In this document: positions 29,085 to 38,033 of the stretch, in pieces
How the letters are laid out: the number at the start of each line of letters is the position of its first letter
Numbering within the stretch: position 1 is the first letter of the stretch
Source: Myxococcales bacterium
GTDB taxonomy: Bacteria > Myxococcota_A > Polyangia > Polyangiales > Polyangiaceae
DNA length: 64,000 nucleotides
Assembly: GCA_013297655.1 (NCBI GenBank)
Contig: JAAFHV010000006.1
Span: 29,623 to 93,622, forward strand
Direction of reading: 5' to 3'
Notes under the pieces: generated by a model
The model's input: the letters and a program-made list of their open reading frames with translations, nothing else
The model's database searches: none
What the model was told of the DNA's origin: nothing
Program-made: the position numbers and the translations under genes

Positions 29085-31187
29085 TTACGCGACAATGCGC
29101 CCTTCGACGAGCGCGCCGTCGTCGAGCACCGCGCGCACCGTGGCCTCGTGCGCCAAGATCGCGAGCACGTTGCCCTGCGAGGGAAGATCCCCGGACATGC
29201 GGACCCAGCTCCCGCCCGAGCGACGCAAGAGACGCGCGGTCGCCGCCCCCGCCCACGCCGAGCCATCGGGCGCGACCGCGAGCGACAAGAGATCGCGTGT
29301 AGTCTGCACGGCTTCGAGCACTCCCTCGCGGCTCTGCATCACGTGGAGCGCGTGCCCGCCCACGCCCACCGTGACCGCCGTTCCGTCAGGAAGCGCTGCG
29401 ATCCCGCGGAGATGCCCGTGGCACAAGTTCCCCAAGAGCTCGGCGCGATCGGCGTCGCAGCGCACGAGAGCGCCGCGCTCCCCGCAGGCGAGCATGTCGT
29501 TTCCCGCGCGCGTGATCGCGGTGAGGCTCGACGCCCCGGCGCACTCGGCGAAGGCGTCGACGCGGCCCTTGGAGACGCGGACCACGACCCCCGCCGTGGT
29601 GCCCACTTGCACGCTCCGGGTGATGCTCCCACGGTAGGCGTGCTCGCCGACGACCCACGAGTCGCCCTCCGGGACACGGCACGCGCCGAGGAACGTGATG
29701 CCCGGGTGAACGACGCGAAGCACGTCGACCTGGCCGCGCGCCGACACACGCGCGAGCATGGACCCCTCGCCGAACAAGAGGAGCTCCTTGCCGTCGATCC
29801 ACGTCACGCCGCGGAGCACGCGAGGATCGAGATCGCGCGGGAGCGCCACCGGCTGCCACTGCCCACGCTCCCACACGAGCAACCCAGAAGGTCCCAACGC
29901 GGCGACCTCTCCGCTAGGGGAAATCGTGGCCGATCGGAGCCCGAGCGGACGAGGAGGGGTCGCCACGGCCGAGAACCGCCACGACGAAGGCTGCGCCGCG
30001 ACCGCCTCTGGAAACCGATGCGGGCGTCCGTAGGGCAAGGTCGCCGGGAGCTCGGGCTTGGCCGGCGGCGGGGTGCTCTGGTGCGGGTTGCTCTGGTGCG
30101 GGTTGCTCTGATGGCGCGGAACCGTCGCCGCGGGCTCGTGCGACGAAGCCGCGAAGGAGCGATCGTTCGGGGTAGTGGCCTCGAAGGGAGACACGAGGCT
30201 CTTCGGCGCGTTCTCCGCGTCCTCGACCGGCGCGAGGAGGGCGTCGAGCTCGTTCACGAAGGCGCGAATGCTCTCGTGACGATGCGCCGGATCGGCGGAG
30301 AGGGCGCGCGCGATGACCTGATCGATCGCCTCGAGGCGATCCGGTCGCCGCGCGAGCTCGCGGGGGAGGCCTTGGAGGTTCTTCGCGAGCTGCGGGCGCA
30401 CGCCGTTCAAAATGCGGGTCACGATGACGAGCGGGTTTTCGCCATCCATGAATGGAAACGCGAGCTTACCGCTCATCATCTCGTAGGCGACGGCGGCGAG
30501 GGAGAACACGTCGGTGCGCGGCGATACGCGCTTGTTTCCTCGCTCGTACTGCTCTGGAGGCGCGTACCCGAGGGAAGCTCCCGCGAGGGCGGCGGTGCGC
30601 ACGAGGTTGAGCTCGACCAGCTTCACGAGGCCGAAGTCGGTCACCTTCGCGACCTCCGAGCTCGCGTCGGTCGCGAGCAAGATGTTCGACGGCTTGAGAT
30701 CGCGATGCACGACCTTCTGCTGGTGCACCGTGTCGAGCCCCTGCCCCACGTGACGGAGGATGCGACGCACTCGCGCGATCGGCAGCGCGCCGCTCGACTT
30801 CAGCACTTGCTCGAGCGAGGGCCCCTTCACGAACTCGAGGACCGTGAACGGCAGGGCGATGACCGGCCCGCCGAGCGATAGCTGCGCGACCGCGTGGTCG
30901 TAGAAGCGGACCACGTGCGGGTTCGGGAGCATCGACAACATGCGCAACACTTCGGCTTCTTGCTGGAACCGTCGCAGCGCATCGAGCCCCACCACGTCCG
31001 GGCGGAGCACCTTCGCGAGCACCTCCGCGCCGTTCGGATCGTTCCAGTGCGCGCGAAACGCCCAGCCCTGGCCCCCCTCGCCCACGCACTCGCGCAGGTG
31101 GTAGGCCACGCGGCCCGTCCCGATGAGCACCTGCCCCGGGAGCGCCTCGCGCAGACCCGCGAGCTGCTTTGCGTCCGGTAAGGACAT
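29085..31187 (-). CDS. Ser/Thr protein kinase with C-terminal propeller-like repeats
   Basis: The product is 700 residues from the ATG at 31187; a longer frame has no sensible lead. The kinase domain (about 25-300) has GEGGQGWAF at the P-loop, VLAKVL, the full HRDLKPSN (near residue 162), DFG and YAPPEQY. A Pro/Gln linker contains a short repeat (HQSNP) encoded by a 15-base tandem repeat near 30072-30113. The C-terminal 280 residues have regular WVVGEHAYRG/LLACGERGAL-like strands typical of a beta-propeller, with no membrane helix. The sensor role of the propeller is inferred. Confidence 0.9.
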   Translation of the reverse strand: MSLPDAKQLAGLREALPGQVLIGTGRVAYHLRECVGEGGQGWAFRAHWNDPNGAEVLAKVLRPDVVGLDALRRFQQEAEVLRMLSMLPNPHVVRFYDHAVAQLSLGGPVIALPFTVLEFVKGPSLEQVLKSSGALPIARVRRILRHVGQGLDTVHQQKVVHRDLKPSNILLATDASSEVAKVTDFGLVKLVELNLVRTAALAGASLGYAPPEQYERGNKRVSPRTDVFSLAAVAYEMMSGKLAFPFMDGENPLVIVTRILNGVRPQLAKNLQGLPRELARRPDRLEAIDQVIARALSADPAHRHESIRAFVNELDALLAPVEDAENAPKSLVSPFEATTPNDRSFAASSHEPAATVPRHQSNPHQSNPHQSTPPPAKPELPATLPYGRPHRFPEAVAAQPSSWRFSAVATPPRPLGLRSATISPSGEVAALGPSGLLVWERGQWQPVALPRDLDPRVLRGVTWIDGKELLLFGEGSMLARVSARGQVDVLRVVHPGITFLGACRVPEGDSWVVGEHAYRGSITRSVQVGTTAGVVVRVSKGRVDAFAECAGASSLTAITRAGNDMLACGERGALVRCDADRAELLGNLCHGHLRGIAALPDGTAVTVGVGGHALHVMQSREGVLEAVQTTRDLLSLAVAPDGSAWAGAATARLLRRSGGSWVRMSGDLPSQGNVLAILAHEATVRAVLDDGALVEGRIVA

Positions 31188-31226
31188 CAGGATCGGAGGA
31201 TACTCCCTCGTGACGCCACCACCACG

Positions 31227-31267
31227 AAAAGCAAGGCCCGGCGCTTCCACGAGGGAAGACCGGGCCT
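31227..31267 (-). terminator. Rho-independent terminator of the thioredoxin gene
   Basis: On the minus strand a long hairpin with arms AGGCCCGG / CCGGGCCT (31234-31267), extended by a second paired run, is followed by a TTTT run at 31227-31230. It lies 48 bases past the thioredoxin stop, so it should end that transcript before the kinase gene. Confidence 0.8.
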
Positions 31268-31314
31268 ATCTGCCAACCTGTTCAGGGTAGATCGGAGGCG
31301 ATTTCTCGCCAGGA

Positions 31315-31638
31315 TCAGGCCTCGAGCATTTTGACGAGCGTCTCCTTGTTGGTGACGCCTACGTGCTGGCCGGCCTTGGCGCCGCCCTTGAACACGAGGA
31401 TCGTCGGGACGCTGCGGACGCCGAAGCGCTGGGTGACCTTGGGGGCATCGTCGATGTCCAGCTTGGCGACCTTGTACTTGCCGACGTTCTCGTCCGCGAT
31501 CTTCTCCACGATCGGCGCGAGCATTTTGCACGGGCCGCACCAGGTGGCGGTGAAGTCGACGAGCACGGGGATCGGAGAGTTCGTCACCTCCGTGTCGAAG
31601 TTGTCGTCGGTGAGCTCGATGACGTTCTTTCCGGCCAT
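31315..31638 (-). CDS. trxA: Thioredoxin
   Basis: The product is 107 residues, normal for the family, with the active site WCGPC at residues 33-37 (Cys34 and Cys37). It reduces protein disulfides in the cytoplasm using electrons from thioredoxin reductase. A strong ribosome site (AAGGAGA, 31644-31650) precedes the ATG at 31638. It is monocistronic: a long leader of 380 bases with a small hairpin lies upstream and a clear terminator follows. Confidence 0.96.
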   Translation of the reverse strand: MAGKNVIELTDDNFDTEVTNSPIPVLVDFTATWCGPCKMLAPIVEKIADENVGKYKVAKLDIDDAPKVTQRFGVRSVPTILVFKGGAKAGQHVGVTNKETLVKMLEA

Positions 31639-32018
31639 GACGGTCTCCTTGCGAACTGTTCCGTGCGCGTGTCCACGTGGGCACGCTCTCGATGAGAGGC
31701 AAGCTGGTTCGGGCACAATGCCCGGCCCGAATGCTTCCCAAACGTAAGCAAGGCGCAAAGGAAAATCTACGGGCACGACGTGATTTCGCGCGAACGAGCC
31801 GGGACCGAAGCCGGCGTCGCGTCCGGGGGGCGGCGCGGGGATAAGTCGGCCGTCGCGCAGGGAAATTTTCCGGTCGCGAGCGTGTCTGTCCGCCACCTGG
31901 CATCTGGAGAGGGTGCACGCTTCGACCCTCGATGAGCGTGCTCTCGACGGCGCGACGCGGGCGGGGCGGGCACAACACTGTGGTGCCTCGTGGCGAGCCC
32001 TGCACTAACCTCGTCGCC
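31639..32018. other. Divergent intergenic region with thioredoxin leader
   Basis: These 380 bases lie between divergent thioredoxin and zinc-ribbon membrane-protein genes. A 15-base hairpin (CGGGCA-CAA-TGCCCG) at 31710-31724 falls in the thioredoxin leader about 72 bases from its start. Both promoters must lie here. No protein gene is convincing. Confidence 0.55.
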
Positions 32019-32300
32019 ATGAGCTACGTCCACGACGGTATGTGCGAGCAGTGCGGTCGCGACGCCAAGGTCCAACACGTGAGCTTCGCCTACAACGTCG
32101 GCCTGCTCGTGATGCGCTTCCACAAGACGATTCAGGGCGCGCTGTGCAAGTCGTGCGCGAGCTCGATCGGGTGGAAGTACTTCCTCGTCAGCTTCTTCTT
32201 CGGCTGGTGGGGTGTCATCTCGTTCTTCTTCAACTTCGTGTGCCTCGCCACGAACGTGAGCAACCTGCTCAAGTTGAGGAACTACCCACCGGAAGCCTGA
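32019..32300 (+). CDS. Small membrane protein with zinc-ribbon-like N-terminus
   Basis: The product is 93 residues. CEQC near residue 9 and CKSC near residue 47 form a possible zinc site flanking a His-rich middle. One long or two short membrane helices follow (FLVSFFFGWWGVISFFFNFVC). The start is the ATG at 32019; no ribosome site is obvious. It is divergent from thioredoxin. Its function is unknown, but the paired Cys and the neighbour suggest a possible redox or metal role; that is inference. Confidence 0.7.
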   Translation: MSYVHDGMCEQCGRDAKVQHVSFAYNVGLLVMRFHKTIQGALCKSCASSIGWKYFLVSFFFGWWGVISFFFNFVCLATNVSNLLKLRNYPPEA

Positions 32301-32331
32301 TTTCGGCGCCCACGAAAAGGCGACGGCGGGC

Positions 32332-33693
32332 CTACCTCCCGGCGTCCTTCCTCGCCGGTAAGATCTCGTCCGGAATGGGCTTTTTCATTGGTGGCGGCGT
32401 GGGTCCGGGCTCCGGTTGTGCCTTCTTGCGCCCGTAGTCCATCGCGCGCTGAATGCCGCGCGCGAGATCGTCGATCGGGGCATGGAGGCGAACGTCGAGC
32501 TCGCGGCCTTTGGGCTCGGCGGAGATGGAGTCGACGACGGCGCCGAGGCCGATGAGGCGAATGCCGATGTCCTTGGACCACCCGAAGCGCTTTCGCTCGA
32601 CGAGGCGCGCGAGCACCTTCGCGTTCGCCTCCGACTCGCAGCGAAGCACGGCCATCGCGGAGAGCTCCTCGCCCGCGCGCGCCGAGATCGCGAGCCCCGC
32701 TGCGCCGACCGAGAGCACGGCCGACATGATCGCCTCGGGGCCGTCGTCGTTCCCACCCGCCGAAGCCGACGCGAGCTCTTGTGAGAGCTCCGACTTGAGG
32801 CGCTCGCGGAGCGCGGTCGGCAAGAGCGCGGTCGCGAGCACGGTGGGGTGCGCGAGAGAGGGCTCCGCGGTGAGCGTCTTGACGAGCTCGGCGTGGGCGT
32901 CTTCGGTGAGGGCGCGGGGCTCGGTGCCTTCGGCCGCCGCGAGCATCGAGCCGAGCCACGATCCCTCCGCCACGACGAGCAAACCGCCCTCCCTGAACGC
33001 GAGCCCAGGTTGACCACGCTCGCCTTTTTCTCCTTCGAGAACGTGGAAAGCGCCCACGACCTTGGGGCTCGTCTTCGTGCCTCGGGCGAGGGAAATGCGC
33101 TCGGCGCAGGTGGCGAGCTCGCTCTCCGTGATGCGCACTTGGGCCGCGACGCCGAACGTCCCTCGCGCCTCGCCCTCCGGGATCGCGAGCACGAGATCGT
33201 CGACCCTACCTAGCGGATCGAAACCACAGCCACGGGACAGCTCGTCGAGGCCGAGCGACTTCCCCGCGCCGTCGTCGCCGGCGACGATGGAGTAGATCGG
33301 AGAAGCCCGGAGCGTGGGCACGTCGACCTTCGCGACGAGGAAGCTCGCCTTCGGGACGGCCGACTCGGGCCCGAGCGCCGCCGCCGCGACGCCGCCCTTT
33401 TTCCACGTGAGCCCCACCATCACGGCGAGCGCGATCGCCATGACGAGGGCGATCGCGATGGGGTTGTCGACAGGTGAGGCCTCGCTCGGGAACGCGGGCT
33501 GCGGGAGCGGCTTGGGCAGCGCGGGGAACGCCTTCGGAGCGCGTTTTTCCGAGGAGATCTCGGGATCTACGCGCGCACGTTTCGAGACCGACGGCGACCC
33601 GTTCGAGGCGCCCGTGCTCTCGGAAGCGGCCGCAGCGCGAGGCTTCGGCTCGGGGTTCGCGTTCGCTCGTTTTCCCTTTTTCTTGGCTGCCAT
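32332..33693 (-). CDS. Single-pass membrane protein, large extracytoplasmic domain
   Basis: The product is 453 residues. A basic, low-complexity cytoplasmic lead (MAAKKKGKRANANPEPK) precedes one membrane helix (IAIALVMAIALAVMVGLTW, near 80-98). The 340-residue remainder is Ala/Leu/Glu-rich, with strands such as ASFLVAKVDVPTLR and repeated acidic helices, and lacks Cys-pair or enzyme motifs. It resembles DUF3352-like or substrate-binding envelope proteins in layout but no family was recognised. It is followed on the same strand by the kinase C-lobe-like gene upstream at 33763. Confidence 0.65.
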   Translation of the reverse strand: MAAKKKGKRANANPEPKPRAAAASESTGASNGSPSVSKRARVDPEISSEKRAPKAFPALPKPLPQPAFPSEASPVDNPIAIALVMAIALAVMVGLTWKKGGVAAAALGPESAVPKASFLVAKVDVPTLRASPIYSIVAGDDGAGKSLGLDELSRGCGFDPLGRVDDLVLAIPEGEARGTFGVAAQVRITESELATCAERISLARGTKTSPKVVGAFHVLEGEKGERGQPGLAFREGGLLVVAEGSWLGSMLAAAEGTEPRALTEDAHAELVKTLTAEPSLAHPTVLATALLPTALRERLKSELSQELASASAGGNDDGPEAIMSAVLSVGAAGLAISARAGEELSAMAVLRCESEANAKVLARLVERKRFGWSKDIGIRLIGLGAVVDSISAEPKGRELDVRLHAPIDDLARGIQRAMDYGRKKAQPEPGPTPPPMKKPIPDEILPARKDAGR

Positions 33694-33762
33694 CCGCGGG
33701 TCGTACCGTCATAGCAGACGCCACGAGCGACCCTGCCCCGGACACGAACGCGCGCCCGCAGG

Positions 33763-34443
33763 TCACCGCCTCGATGCCGGCGCAGAGACGGACGAGGCGC
33801 TCGCACGCGTCGCGTGGGCGCGATCCATGAGGGCCTTCGCCCACTCGGGACGCTGGAATCCCGCGGGCAACGTACGACGGGACCCTTCGTCACCGAAGAG
33901 CGCGTCACGGAGCTCGGCCACGTCGAGCCAGCGCACCGCGCGGCGGGGATGAATCGCGCGTTCGAGCGCGCGCTCCACGTGCCACGGGAGCTCCGAGGCG
34001 AACGAGGCGCCTTGCCGCCGGCACGCCCCGAGCGACGGAACGGGCGCGTGAAGGACGACACGCGGCTCCACTCCGGCAAGCAAATAGAAGAGGAGAGCGC
34101 CCACGTCGAACACGTCGGTCTGCTCGTTCTCGGTGCTCGCGCTCTCGGGGGCCCGGGCGTGGACCTCGCCCGAAGAGTCGATGACGAGGCTGCCATCCGG
34201 CAGGAGCGCGATCCCCGACGCGTGGAGCTTGGGGAAGCGCACACCGCGGCGATGGGCATGATCCATGTGAAAGAGCAGCACGTCCGCGACCCGCAGCACC
34301 ACGTCGAGCTCGAGACGACCGCCAGCTTCTTGGCGAAGACGCTCGAGCGATATGCCGTGCGTAGGCGCAGGGGTCGGGCGATTCGGCGAACGACGTTGGA
34401 CGAGAGGAGAGTGCATCACGGAAGCCTCCGAAGAGAGAGCCAC
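33763..34443 (-). CDS. Kinase C-lobe-like protein (pseudokinase remnant)
   Basis: The product is 226 residues. A stretch reads like the second half of a Ser/Thr kinase: HMDHAHRRGVRFPKLHASGI stands where HxHxxGVxHRDLKPxNI is expected, followed by LLPDGSLVIDSSG in place of DFG and QTDVFDVGALLFYLLAG in place of DVFSLGAxLYELLTG. The catalytic Asp, the Lys and the DFG Asp are missing, and the N-lobe is absent. It is probably a non-catalytic adaptor, or a truncated kinase. Its frame is open and codon use normal, so it does not look like a decayed frameshift. Confidence 0.6.
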   Translation of the reverse strand: MALSSEASVMHSPLVQRRSPNRPTPAPTHGISLERLRQEAGGRLELDVVLRVADVLLFHMDHAHRRGVRFPKLHASGIALLPDGSLVIDSSGEVHARAPESASTENEQTDVFDVGALLFYLLAGVEPRVVLHAPVPSLGACRRQGASFASELPWHVERALERAIHPRRAVRWLDVAELRDALFGDEGSRRTLPAGFQRPEWAKALMDRAHATRASASSVSAPASRR

Positions 34444-34689
34444 GTCGCTCTCGAATCCATCCGTGTACGGCCCGCGAAAAAGGGATCACCAGGTTCGTGC
34501 GTCGGAGCCGCGAAACGGCTCGCACCAGCACCGACCCTCCCGGCGGCGGCGGCATACGCGAGCCGCGAGCGCCGGACCGCGCCTCGTTCCGTGGACCCGC
34601 GGAGGTTCCCCCTACGCCCCCGTCCGAGCGCAATTTCACGAGCGAATCTATGGATTTACGCGTGACCTTGCGTTTGCAGCGGCGGTGGC

Positions 34690-35862
34690 ATGCGCTCATC
34701 GATTTTTGCTCTCGCCGGTCTCGTCGTCCTCGCTTCGGGTGCTTGCGGTGGAACGGAGGCTGGCCCTGCCGACGCGTCCACGCCGCTCCCGAGCGCCACC
34801 ACCGAGCCTGCTCCTATCCCCGATGGAGGCACGCCCGAGACGAGCACGCCGAGCGATGCCGGGCTCGACTTCACGGCCGTCGACGCGATCGCGGGCCGCG
34901 CGATCGGCGCCTCCGACGGGGGAATTCCTGGGTACTCCCTCACGATTTACGACCGCCGCCACGCGCTCGTCTTCAAGAAGGTCTACGGCACGTTCGCGAC
35001 AGAGACACGGGTCGCGGTCGCGTCGGCGTCGAAGCTCGTCTCCGGGCTCGTACTCTTGCGCCTCGTCGACCAGGGGAAGCTCTCGCTCGACTCGACCACC
35101 GGCGACGTACTCGGGTGGACCGGTCCGAACGCCACGATCAAGCTCTCGCACCTCATGAGCTTCACGTCCGGATTGCCGCGCGAGGCCGCGTGCATCCTCA
35201 AACCGGCGATCCCGCTGTCGGCGTGCGTCGACGAGATCCGCGACACGACCGCGGTGGCGGAGCCGGGCACACGCTTCGACTACGGCTCGACTCACCTCCA
35301 CGTCGCCGCCCGCATGGCCGAGGTGAAGACTGGAAAACCTTGGGCGACGATCTTCCAAGACGAGCTCAAGGCTCCCGTCGGTCTCCCCCCCGAAGTGGTC
35401 TATTACACGGCGCCGCGGCAGGAGGTCGGCGTCCAAAATCCGCTCATCGCCGGCGGCCTCCGCGTGTCGGTCGACGAATATGCCAAGATCCTCGGCACCG
35501 CGTTCGCGAACGGCGTAGCCCCGAACGGGACGCGCATCGTGTCCGACGCGTCGATCGCGCTCCAGGCGAAGGCCCCCTACCCCGCGGCGATCGTGGGGTA
35601 TTCGCCGATCGCCGCCCTCGGACAAGGGCTCGACGTTCGTTACGGCCTCGCGGCGTGGCTGGAGTGTGCGACTCCCAACGAAGGGTGCGCCCAAATCTCG
35701 AGTCCCGGAGCGTTCGGCTTTACACCGTGGCTCGATCGCGACGCGGGGTATTACGCCATCTTGGGTATGGAGGTCGAACGCACCGGCGAGGTCGTAGGCT
35801 TCGCCGTCGAGCTGCAACATGCGCTCATGCCCGAGATTCGAAAGGCCTTCGGAAAGCCATGA
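34690..35862 (+). CDS. Beta-lactamase-fold serine hydrolase lipoprotein
   Basis: The product is 390 residues with signal peptide and lipobox SGAC at Cys19, then an Ala/Pro/Thr linker. The class C-type SxxK nucleophile is SASK (Ser112-Lys115), and a later YGS (FDYGSTHLH) replaces the usual YxN. It resembles EstB/class C-related carboxylesterases and D-Ala-D-Ala-type peptidases rather than true beta-lactamases. It should act outside the inner membrane. A second, different member of this family lies at 42776-43996. Confidence 0.85.
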   Translation: MRSSIFALAGLVVLASGACGGTEAGPADASTPLPSATTEPAPIPDGGTPETSTPSDAGLDFTAVDAIAGRAIGASDGGIPGYSLTIYDRRHALVFKKVYGTFATETRVAVASASKLVSGLVLLRLVDQGKLSLDSTTGDVLGWTGPNATIKLSHLMSFTSGLPREAACILKPAIPLSACVDEIRDTTAVAEPGTRFDYGSTHLHVAARMAEVKTGKPWATIFQDELKAPVGLPPEVVYYTAPRQEVGVQNPLIAGGLRVSVDEYAKILGTAFANGVAPNGTRIVSDASIALQAKAPYPAAIVGYSPIAALGQGLDVRYGLAAWLECATPNEGCAQISSPGAFGFTPWLDRDAGYYAILGMEVERTGEVVGFAVELQHALMPEIRKAFGKP

Positions 35863-36076
35863 ACGGACCGTGGCGATGAACGAGACCCGCACCGCCTCGT
35901 CCTCCATTCGTCCGGTGACTGGCGCGCCGGTCGATCGGAACATCGATTGGCGCGCGTGTTTCCTCGCCAAACGCACACGACGCCCAAATGCATGCTGGTA
36001 CAGCGGCGCGGTCGCCGTTCGGCAATCCGAAACGGGTGCAAATTTCCGGTATGGTGTGCGAAGGTGCCGAAACGCC

Positions 36077-37963
36077 ATGCCCGGCTCGATGCCCCAAGAG
36101 CTTTACCGCGCGGCATTCGAGCACGCGGTCGACGCCGTCGTCGCTTTGGCGGACGACCGGAGCATATTGGCCGCGAACAACGCGGCGGCGGAGTTGTTCG
36201 CCGTCCCTCGCGAGCAGCTCGTCGGCCGATCGAGCGCCGAGTTTTATGGCGCGACAGACGGCCAAGCCGAGGAAATTTGGCGTGAGCTCGGCGAGGGTCG
36301 CTCCGTCCGCCGCGAGGTGCGCATTCGCCTCCGCGACGGCAAGGTCCGCGACATCGAGGTGACCACCCAGGGACACGTCGTCCGCGGCGTCCATATCGCC
36401 ATCCTGCGCGACGTCACCGAGCGGAACCGGAAAGAGCTCGTCGCCCGCCGCTACGAGCTCCTGCGTGAGCACACCGAAGACGTTCTCCTCTTCATGGCGA
36501 CCGACGGCCGCATCGTCGAAGCGAACCGCGCGGCAGAGAAAGCCTACGGATTCACGCGCGAAGAGCTGCTCGGAATGAACATGATCGAGCTCCGCCACGA
36601 CTCCACGCTCGACGAGCTCGCGCCGCAGCTCAAGCGCGCCTCGCACCAAGCGGTCCGCTTCGAGACGGTCCACCGGCGCAAAGACGGCTCGCCTTTCCCA
36701 GTCGAGGTCGCGTCACGCCCCGCGCGCATCGGCGACAGCGATCTCCTGCTCAGCGTGATCCGCGACGCGACGGAGCGACGTGCCCTCCACGCCAAGCTGC
36801 TCGAGGCCGATCGGGTGTGGACGTTCGGCATGATGGCGGCCGGGATCGCGCACGAGATCAACAATCCGCTCGCCTACGCGCTCGCCAACGCGGAGGTTCT
36901 CGCGCGCCTCCTCCCGGACCTCTCGCGCCGCGCGCGCGCCGTCTCCACCGGCGACGCGCCACACGAAGAGCTCACGAACGTGGTGGACGATCTCTCACGC
37001 TGCGAGGCGATGCTCGGGGTCGCGACGGAGGGCCTCGAGCGCGTTCGATCGATCGTGCGCGACCTCAAGATGTTCTCGCGGAGCGACCCCGAAGAGGGTG
37101 TGCTCGTCGATCTCCACCAGGTGCTCGACGCCGCCCTCAACGTCGCCCACGGCGAGCTGCGCCACCGCGCCACCATCACGCGCGCCTACGGCGAGCCGCC
37201 TCCGGTGCGGGGCAGCTCGTCACGCCTCGGACAGGTGTTCTTGAACCTGCTCGTGAACGCCGCGCAGGCCATTCCGCGTGACCGCGCGCGAGGGGGCCAA
37301 ATCCGCCTCGAGACTTCGCAGACGGCGACCGGCTGGGCCAAGGTGGTCATCGCGGACGACGGCGCCGGCATCGCGCTCGCTTCCCAGGCGCGCCTCTTCG
37401 AGCCCTTCCAGACCACGAAACGTGGCGAAGGTACGGGCCTCGGGCTCTATATTTCTCGAACGATCGTAGAAGCGCACGGAGGCCGAATCGCGATCATGAG
37501 CCGAGAAGGGGACGGCACCGAGGTCACCGTGTACGTGCCGCCTTACGCGCCGAGCCGCCATCCGTCCGCGCCCGCGTCTTCCGCGCGCTCGGTTCGTCGG
37601 CGCGTGCTCGTGGTCGACGACGAGATCGAAATCGGCGCCGCGATCCGCGCCCTCCTCGCGCCCCATCACGACGTCGAGGTCGCCACCAGCGTGGCCGGCG
37701 CGATGGCGATGCTCGGGAGAGACGGCGCGTTCGACGTGGTCCTGTGCGACGTGATGATGCCGGTCGCGTCCGGCCTCGACTTGCTCGCGGCGGTCACCAC
37801 CAAGTACCCGCACCTCGCGGCGCGTTTCCTGTTCATGACGGGGGGCATCCTCGACGACACGCTCCGCGAGCTCACCAGCAAGAGCCGCATCGTCTGCCTC
37901 GAGAAACCGCTCACGACCCTCGAGCTCCTCCAGGCGATCTCCAAAGCGACACGACGCGCATGA
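36077..37963 (+). CDS. Hybrid sensor histidine kinase, PAS-PAS-HisKA-HATPase-REC
   Basis: The product is 628 residues, with no membrane segment. PAS1 (about 12-122) and PAS2 (about 125-245) are followed by HisKA with GIAHEINNPLAY (phospho-His257), HATPase with NLLVNAAQA, DDGAGIA and GTGLGLYIS, and a C-terminal receiver (VVDDE near 513, phospho-Asp in LCDVMMP near 557). A cytoplasmic signal sensed by the PAS domains probably drives phosphorelay to an unlinked regulator. The start at 36077 removes a lead with poor codons. Confidence 0.95.
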   Translation: MPGSMPQELYRAAFEHAVDAVVALADDRSILAANNAAAELFAVPREQLVGRSSAEFYGATDGQAEEIWRELGEGRSVRREVRIRLRDGKVRDIEVTTQGHVVRGVHIAILRDVTERNRKELVARRYELLREHTEDVLLFMATDGRIVEANRAAEKAYGFTREELLGMNMIELRHDSTLDELAPQLKRASHQAVRFETVHRRKDGSPFPVEVASRPARIGDSDLLLSVIRDATERRALHAKLLEADRVWTFGMMAAGIAHEINNPLAYALANAEVLARLLPDLSRRARAVSTGDAPHEELTNVVDDLSRCEAMLGVATEGLERVRSIVRDLKMFSRSDPEEGVLVDLHQVLDAALNVAHGELRHRATITRAYGEPPPVRGSSSRLGQVFLNLLVNAAQAIPRDRARGGQIRLETSQTATGWAKVVIADDGAGIALASQARLFEPFQTTKRGEGTGLGLYISRTIVEAHGGRIAIMSREGDGTEVTVYVPPYAPSRHPSAPASSARSVRRRVLVVDDEIEIGAAIRALLAPHHDVEVATSVAGAMAMLGRDGAFDVVLCDVMMPVASGLDLLAAVTTKYPHLAARFLFMTGGILDDTLRELTSKSRIVCLEKPLTTLELLQAISKATRRA

Positions 37964-38033
37964 GCCCCCTCGGCCTCCACGCGGCGAGTGCAAATATGCA
38001 TCTTTCCTAGGCTATTTCGTTTCGACTTGCGTC

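Noticed and set aside
27960..30881. 973-codon open frame opposite the phosphoesterase and kinase genes
   Set aside because: It spans two unrelated genes and an intergenic gap, which no real gene would do.
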